This document shows positions 19,519 through 22,613 of a stretch of 22,613 bases of DNA, piece by piece (positions within the stretch are counted from its first letter, which is position 1; each line of letters starts with the position of its first letter). The position numbers and the translations under genes are program-made. This DNA comes from Hofstenia miamia (lineage: Eukaryota; Xenacoelomorpha; Acoela; Hofsteniidae). The stretch lies in NCBI GenBank assembly GCA_900660155.1, contig CABFPE010000244.1, positions 89,994-112,606 on the forward strand, given 5' to 3'. The notes under the pieces are model-generated. The model ran no database searches. It was not told the DNA's origin and saw nothing but the letters and a program-made list of their open reading frames with translations.

Positions 19519-20412
19519 CTATGCTGGGGAGAGAGTGTGACATAATCAGCATGAAACAAAGAAAAAAGGACAATATTAAAGACTTTTATTTTGATTATTT
19601 TTGTTTAAATTGTTTTATATCAATTAGAACCCTTTTTAAACTAAGCTATAAATATATTTGGCAAAAGATTTGTTAGAAAGTCTCCAACTGAAATTGCTTT
19701 GCTACTGGAAAGCAAAAATTAACATGTTGCTTAAGATCAGTAGAAGAAATGCAACAATGGAAATAATTCTAAGCAAAAAAACAGATAGATTGGAATATTG
19801 TACATTTTTACTATAAATACTGTATGGAATTTACAATTAGTTGATAGAAATAAATTAAGATTTAACTTTGCTTGGTATCAGGTTATATTATTAATACAAC
19901 CACAAGCTAAGTGTTCCAGCACACAAATAGCTATTCATGGACTCTCACTATTGCATTTACTGGCCAGCTGAGAGGTATTCTCCATATCTACAATCAACAT
20001 CAGCTTTAACATCATCTTTACCACTCTGCCCTTTCTAGTGAAAGTGGCATATGAGTTTTTCTTCATTTAGCTTACATATTGATTGATTCAGTTTATAATA
20101 AACCTCCACAATCTAAATAGCTGGATAGCTAACCTTAGGCTAACCTTTTTTACCTTATATCCAAATTTATTGTAGGTAATAAACATAAAAGATTTATTAA
20201 ACATATGAAATGCCTATGAGCATATTTTTATATTTTTTGGTAATTATTCTAGCTTCAGAGATGTACGTAAGTGATGGTCAATTTATCACCACAATAATTA
20301 GTCACATGCACTGAGGGCCATGCATCTGTTTATATTTAGGGTTATTTACATGTAAGGAGCACTTCCAACAACACCAAATTCACTGAGCTAGCTTCTTTCT
20401 GAATTACAAACC
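19519..20412. other. non-coding stretch with possible promoter of the downstream exon
   Basis: No frame or repeat recognised. The final ~100 bp upstream of the 20413 ATG contain a TTTATATTT box (about 20328) and a TACATGTA palindrome (20347-20354), compatible with a promoter and short 5' UTR, but this is inference. Confidence 0.35.
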
Positions 20413-20493
20413 ATGACGTCACATTGGAGTTTGCTGCTGGCAACACTTCAGATTGCAACCATGATGATATCTTCTGCTCCTAAAGAGAACTTG
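20413..20493 (+). CDS. possible first exon encoding a signal peptide
   Basis: ATG 20413 has a favourable context (AACCATGA). It opens a 27-codon segment MTSHWSLLLATLQIATMM followed by a small-residue ISSAP stretch: a short N-region, a leucine/isoleucine-rich core, and a plausible cleavage site after SSA. The exon ends at AACTTG|GTTAGT, a donor-like site, in phase 0. Local GC is well above background. Unspliced, the frame would stop after 39 codons. The open exon at 22494, also phase 0, is a candidate next exon. The TGACGTCA palindrome at 20414-20421 overlaps the start codon. Protein family unknown; only the signal peptide is readable. Confidence 0.45.
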
Positions 20494-20659
20494 GTTAGTA
20501 ATATCTTATGTTTTAATAGAGTTAATACATAAGATACAGTTAATTAATCAAGATGTAAGAGATAATTGGAATCAACTACTCAGTAGGAATCCCAGTCTGT
20601 ATTCCACAAAGAGTAATAGTAATAGCTATTGTGGTCAGTCCTGAGCAATGTGTTGATTC

Positions 20660-20998
20660 TACACTTTTCCAACACTTATTTCACTGTAGTTAAATATTCT
20701 TTTATTTTTTCCAATACTGACTTTAATTCTTCTTTTTTTGTGAAGAGTTAGTATTCCTCCTCTTTGATTTCTGGTATTTTTTTTCTTTCTCTTCTTCTTC
20801 TGCTTTCATCTCTATACCCTTTAATTTGTTCTGGGAATTACTTGGTGTTCATCATCTTTTCCTTTAGTCAAATTTGTGGATTACTTTCTGTTTTTAACCA
20901 ATTGTCCTGTAATCCACATTGTGGATTACTTGCTTCATTGTGTTCTTCTATTTCTTTCAATATCACTCTTATGTTTGATCTTATGTACTTTCCATAAA
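20660..20998 (-). pseudogene. degenerate Lys/Glu-rich reading frame, unassigned
   Basis: Read on minus from 20998, one frame stays protein-like for about 110 codons with only about three to four stops. It includes IRVILKEIEEHNEASNPQCG and, near the end, ELKSVLEKIKEYLTTVK. The charge pattern suggests coiled coil. It abuts the LTR at 20999 exactly, so it was either the target of that insertion or a rearranged piece of a related element. No domain is recognised. Confidence 0.3.
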
Positions 20999-21189
20999 TG
21001 TAGCATCGCTGGTAGTTGTTACTATTTATTGGCCAGACCTTGTGCTTTTCTTGTTAGTGACTGGTATTTGTAATATTTGTAAATATTGTAAATAACCTTG
21101 TATATATAGACCAAAGAATTTTGTAAATAGAAGTAGTTTGAACTGTATTCTCTTTGTGTTCACTAGAATCACACCCCAGTGATTCTACA
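20999..21189 (+). repeat. LTR of a gypsy-type retrotransposon
   Basis: The 191-bp block starts TGTAG and ends CTACA, giving the TG...CA ends and 5-bp inverted repeat usual for LTRs. A primer-binding-site-like sequence follows with no gap (21190), and a TATATATA box lies at 21101-21108, about 80 bp from the 3' end. No second copy of this LTR is in the window, so a full element is not present here. Confidence 0.65.
21101..21108 (+). promoter_or_regulatory. TATA box of the LTR
   Basis: TATATATA followed by GACC, within the LTR in the orientation that would drive transcription towards the primer-binding site. Confidence 0.45.
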
Positions 21190-21207
21190 TGGCGACTGTG
21201 ACAGGAC
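21190..21207 (+). promoter_or_regulatory. tRNA primer-binding site
   Basis: TGGCGACTGTGACAGGAC begins with the TGG that pairs with the CCA end of a tRNA and lies directly after the LTR's CA. It would prime minus-strand synthesis. The tRNA species is not assigned. Confidence 0.6.
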
Positions 21208-21216
21208 CCTGATGTG

Positions 21217-21264
21217 ATGCAGAACATTCCAATGCCTCTCCGCAATATGAACCCAATTGATAGG
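21217..21264 (+). pseudogene. start of gag, cut after 16 codons
   Basis: ATG 21217 opens MQNIPMPLRNMNPIDR, resembling the LRNMNPPD-type start of gag in many animal gypsy elements, ten bases after the primer-binding site. Sense homology ends near 21264, where the sequence switches to the reverse complement of the protease. Confidence 0.5.
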
Positions 21265-21640
21265 AGTGAGCCTCTCCTTCTGCTATTTCTATTTCCTCTT
21301 CTTGAACTTTGATTGTTCTGTAGCTGTAATTCATTATGCACTTGTTTTTTATTATGAAGTCATCTTGCAATGTTATTTATATGGTAGCATATTCTTGTGT
21401 GTCCACCACTATAACCTACTTTTCAAGTGTTGTGTTTGCTATTCACAATTTGATGTTCTTTATAGTCCCTTTGGTGTCTATATATTCATCTGATGCACTA
21501 ATTAGTCTATTTTGTGATTTTCTAATTTGTTTCTTTGAAATACCAATTTGGTTGCACATTCATCAGTAATAATTGATGTTGCCACTAAAGTATCAATTGT
21601 TGCTTTCATCATCACTCTATTAATTACAACTGTAGTTGTG
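21265..21640 (-). pseudogene. gypsy-type retropepsin, inverted, active site altered
   Basis: Minus-strand reading begins with VVINRVMMKATIDTLVATS near 21640-21570, the beta-strand and active-site loop of a retropepsin. The catalytic triplet reads D-T-L (21586-21594) instead of D-T-G. After stops and at least one frameshift it resumes with VVDTQEYATI and ends with LQDDFIIKNKC, RTIKVQEEEIEI. The copy is dead: stops, frameshift and loss of the glycine. Gag lies upstream on the same strand, as expected for gag-pro order, but the whole piece is inverted relative to the adjoining LTR. Confidence 0.6.
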
Positions 21641-21737
21641 CTAATGTTGTTCAAATTTGTCATAATCATTATGAGTGCTAAGTTTTCCTGAGATGGCCCT
21701 CTTTAAAGTTTTCTGAATCTTCTTTGATTTGTTCTTC

Positions 21738-22037
21738 TTATTGTGACACTTTGTAATCTGATTCTAATCTATACTCATCTTCATATTGTGCTTTATCTTT
21801 TTCCATAATGTTCATTTGTTGTCTGCAATCAGGTTTCTGATGACCCATTTTTCCACAACTATAACATTTTATGTCCTTCCCTTTTATTTTCTTTGTTTTT
21901 CTGTCTTTAGTTTTTATTTTGATTATGTTTGCATTTTTCTTTTTGCTGCTTCCCATTCTACATTGCTGATAACTCAGCTCAATGCAGTGATTTATTATTT
22001 GTGCCCTATTACTGTGCTGATTAAATATTGATGTCAC
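21738..22037 (-). pseudogene. gag C-terminus with CCHC zinc knuckle
   Basis: The frame 22037 to 21738 has an IELSYQQCRMGSS segment, like the end of the gypsy capsid domain, a Lys-rich basic stretch, then CYSCGKMGHQKPDC (21825-21866). This is a complete CX2CX4HX4C zinc knuckle that binds element RNA during packaging. An acidic tail follows. Upstream, the minus strand shows a short gag-like MQEIASFTKALENK segment (about 22090-22050) in another frame, before a stop, so the capsid part is broken. Protease follows downstream on the same strand after ~100 bp. Confidence 0.75.
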
Positions 22038-22493
22038 AACTTCACTTATTCTCTAAAGCTTTTGTAAAACTTGCAATTTCTTGCATGTTATTTAACCACA
22101 AGATTAATAAAGGAATTTGAATCAATACTAGCTGCTGATTGTAATGTAGAGTCACTCGGGGAAATTCGTGTTTATTTAGTTGATTTTTATTTCATTTTTG
22201 TATTAACGTCACCATGACGTCAGAATCATATATTTCGACCTTAGGTTTACAAAGGAACTCATGTCCCCTCGAAGGTGCTATATGTTGCTCAAATGTAATT
22301 TGAATTGTGAGGGAAATTGATAACATGAACGATTAAACTTGATTGTAAACTAAGGCAGGTAGTTATTTATTAACCATGTATAAAATGAGCAAACTTGTAG
22401 AGAATGGTCAATAGATTTTATCTTCTCTCAATTACTGTTGCTTTTCTCTCCGTTACTTTATCTATTGTTTTATTATGAAAATAATTGCTTAAG
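22038..22493. other. end of the retroelement and CpG-retaining intron-like DNA
   Basis: The right boundary of the inverted gag piece is near 22090-22150. From about 22150 CpGs become more common than elsewhere in the window. No gene is seen until the exon at 22494; a pyrimidine-rich stretch (about 22420-22470) precedes its acceptor. Confidence 0.45.
22205..22222. promoter_or_regulatory. paired CRE-type motifs
   Basis: AACGTCA and a full TGACGTCA palindrome (22215-22222) stand four bases apart. TGACGTCA is the consensus site for CREB/ATF bZIP factors. It lies upstream of the terminal exon; activity is inference. Confidence 0.4.
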
Positions 22494-22613
22494 CTTGGCG
22501 ACAATTTGGGAGTGCCTTCTCAAGGTACAGGGCGACACGTAGCTCCTGGCGATCATTATTTCTTCCCAGCCCAAATTGTGGACTCATTAAGTTACGGATA
22601 CGGGTACGATGAT
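22494..22613 (+). CDS. partial exon of an unrecognised protein, runs off the window
   Basis: A fully open 40-codon frame starts after TTGCTTAAG at 22491-22493 and reaches the window end. It reads LGDNLGVPSQGTG, VAPGDHYFFPAQIV and DSLSYGYGYDD. G+C is above 50%, twice the background, and CpGs are frequent, as in a real exon. Gly, Pro and Tyr content suggests a secreted or structural protein, but no family is recognised. Phase 0 at its start matches the phase-0 end of the signal-peptide exon at 20413-20493. An exon start slightly further left or a first exon with an upstream start is possible, but the frame with ATG at 22475 stops at once. Confidence 0.5.

Noticed and set aside
20764..21073. Two overlapping plus-strand hydrophobic frames
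   Set aside because: They are the complement of the Lys/Glu-rich minus-strand frame and run into the LTR.
21257..22031. Plus-strand hydrophobic frames and the 95-codon minus frame at 21054-21341
   Set aside because: They are shadows of the inverted gag-protease segment or cross the LTR, primer site and inversion joint.
1..22613. CRISPR array or prokaryotic operon
   Set aside because: Repeats are degenerate minisatellites without unique equal-length spacers, and coding pieces are exon-like or eukaryotic retroelements.

Overview
The window looks like nuclear DNA of an AT-rich animal, probably an aquatic invertebrate. It is roughly 70-75% A+T, CpG-poor over most of its length and very gene-sparse. 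Candidate exons are small and bounded by splice-like sites, and most identifiable coding matter is dead retroelement (LINE, Penelope-like, Ty3/gypsy-like). There are no bacterial ribosome-binding sites, operons or long intact genes. I cannot name the species.

Left end (1-800): a possible exon (237-400), then a decayed reading frame (475-791) with a cysteine/histidine block like secreted phospholipase A2, interrupted by one TGA.

1083-10514 is dominated by one AT-rich repeat family. Copy A (1453-2310) is flanked by a 365-400 bp inverted repeat (1083-1446 against 3149-3545). The right arm runs into an ~800 bp unit present twice in tandem (3400-4198 and 4205-5044), with the window's only N (4199) at the joint. 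A weaker copy C lies at 6300-6600. Copy B (7262-9263) is split by a 5'-truncated LINE (7501-8604); copy A preserves the empty site. A third copy of the ~800 bp unit (9735-10514) ends where a Penelope-like fragment starts. That fragment has its upstream part inverted (10515-10710, minus) and a GIY-YIG endonuclease part on plus (10705-10993). Unassigned reading frames lie at 6980-7330 and 9423-9725.

10994-18700 is mostly non-coding. It holds a G-quadruplex motif (12348-12367), a 30-bp minisatellite running into (AT)n (12592-12748), a nested 88-nt hairpin (13129-13216), further short hairpins and palindromes, and a TTAA-flanked 236-bp piggyBac-type MITE (16840-17075).

18720-22613: a plus-strand gypsy-type protease remnant (18720-19098) is followed by unassigned coding-like sequence. 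At 20413-20493 a short exon encodes what looks like a signal peptide, ending at a GT donor in phase 0. At 22494-22613 a GC-rich open exon starts after an AG in the same phase and runs off the window. They could be two exons of one secreted-protein gene. The interval between them contains a gypsy-type insertion: a 191-bp LTR (20999-21189), primer-binding site and gag start on plus, joined to an inverted protease and zinc-knuckle gag segment on minus.

No complete, intact gene is visible. The most informative features are the possible split secreted gene, the two retroelements with inverted internal segments, the PLA2-like relic, and the repeat family with its internal empty-site control.
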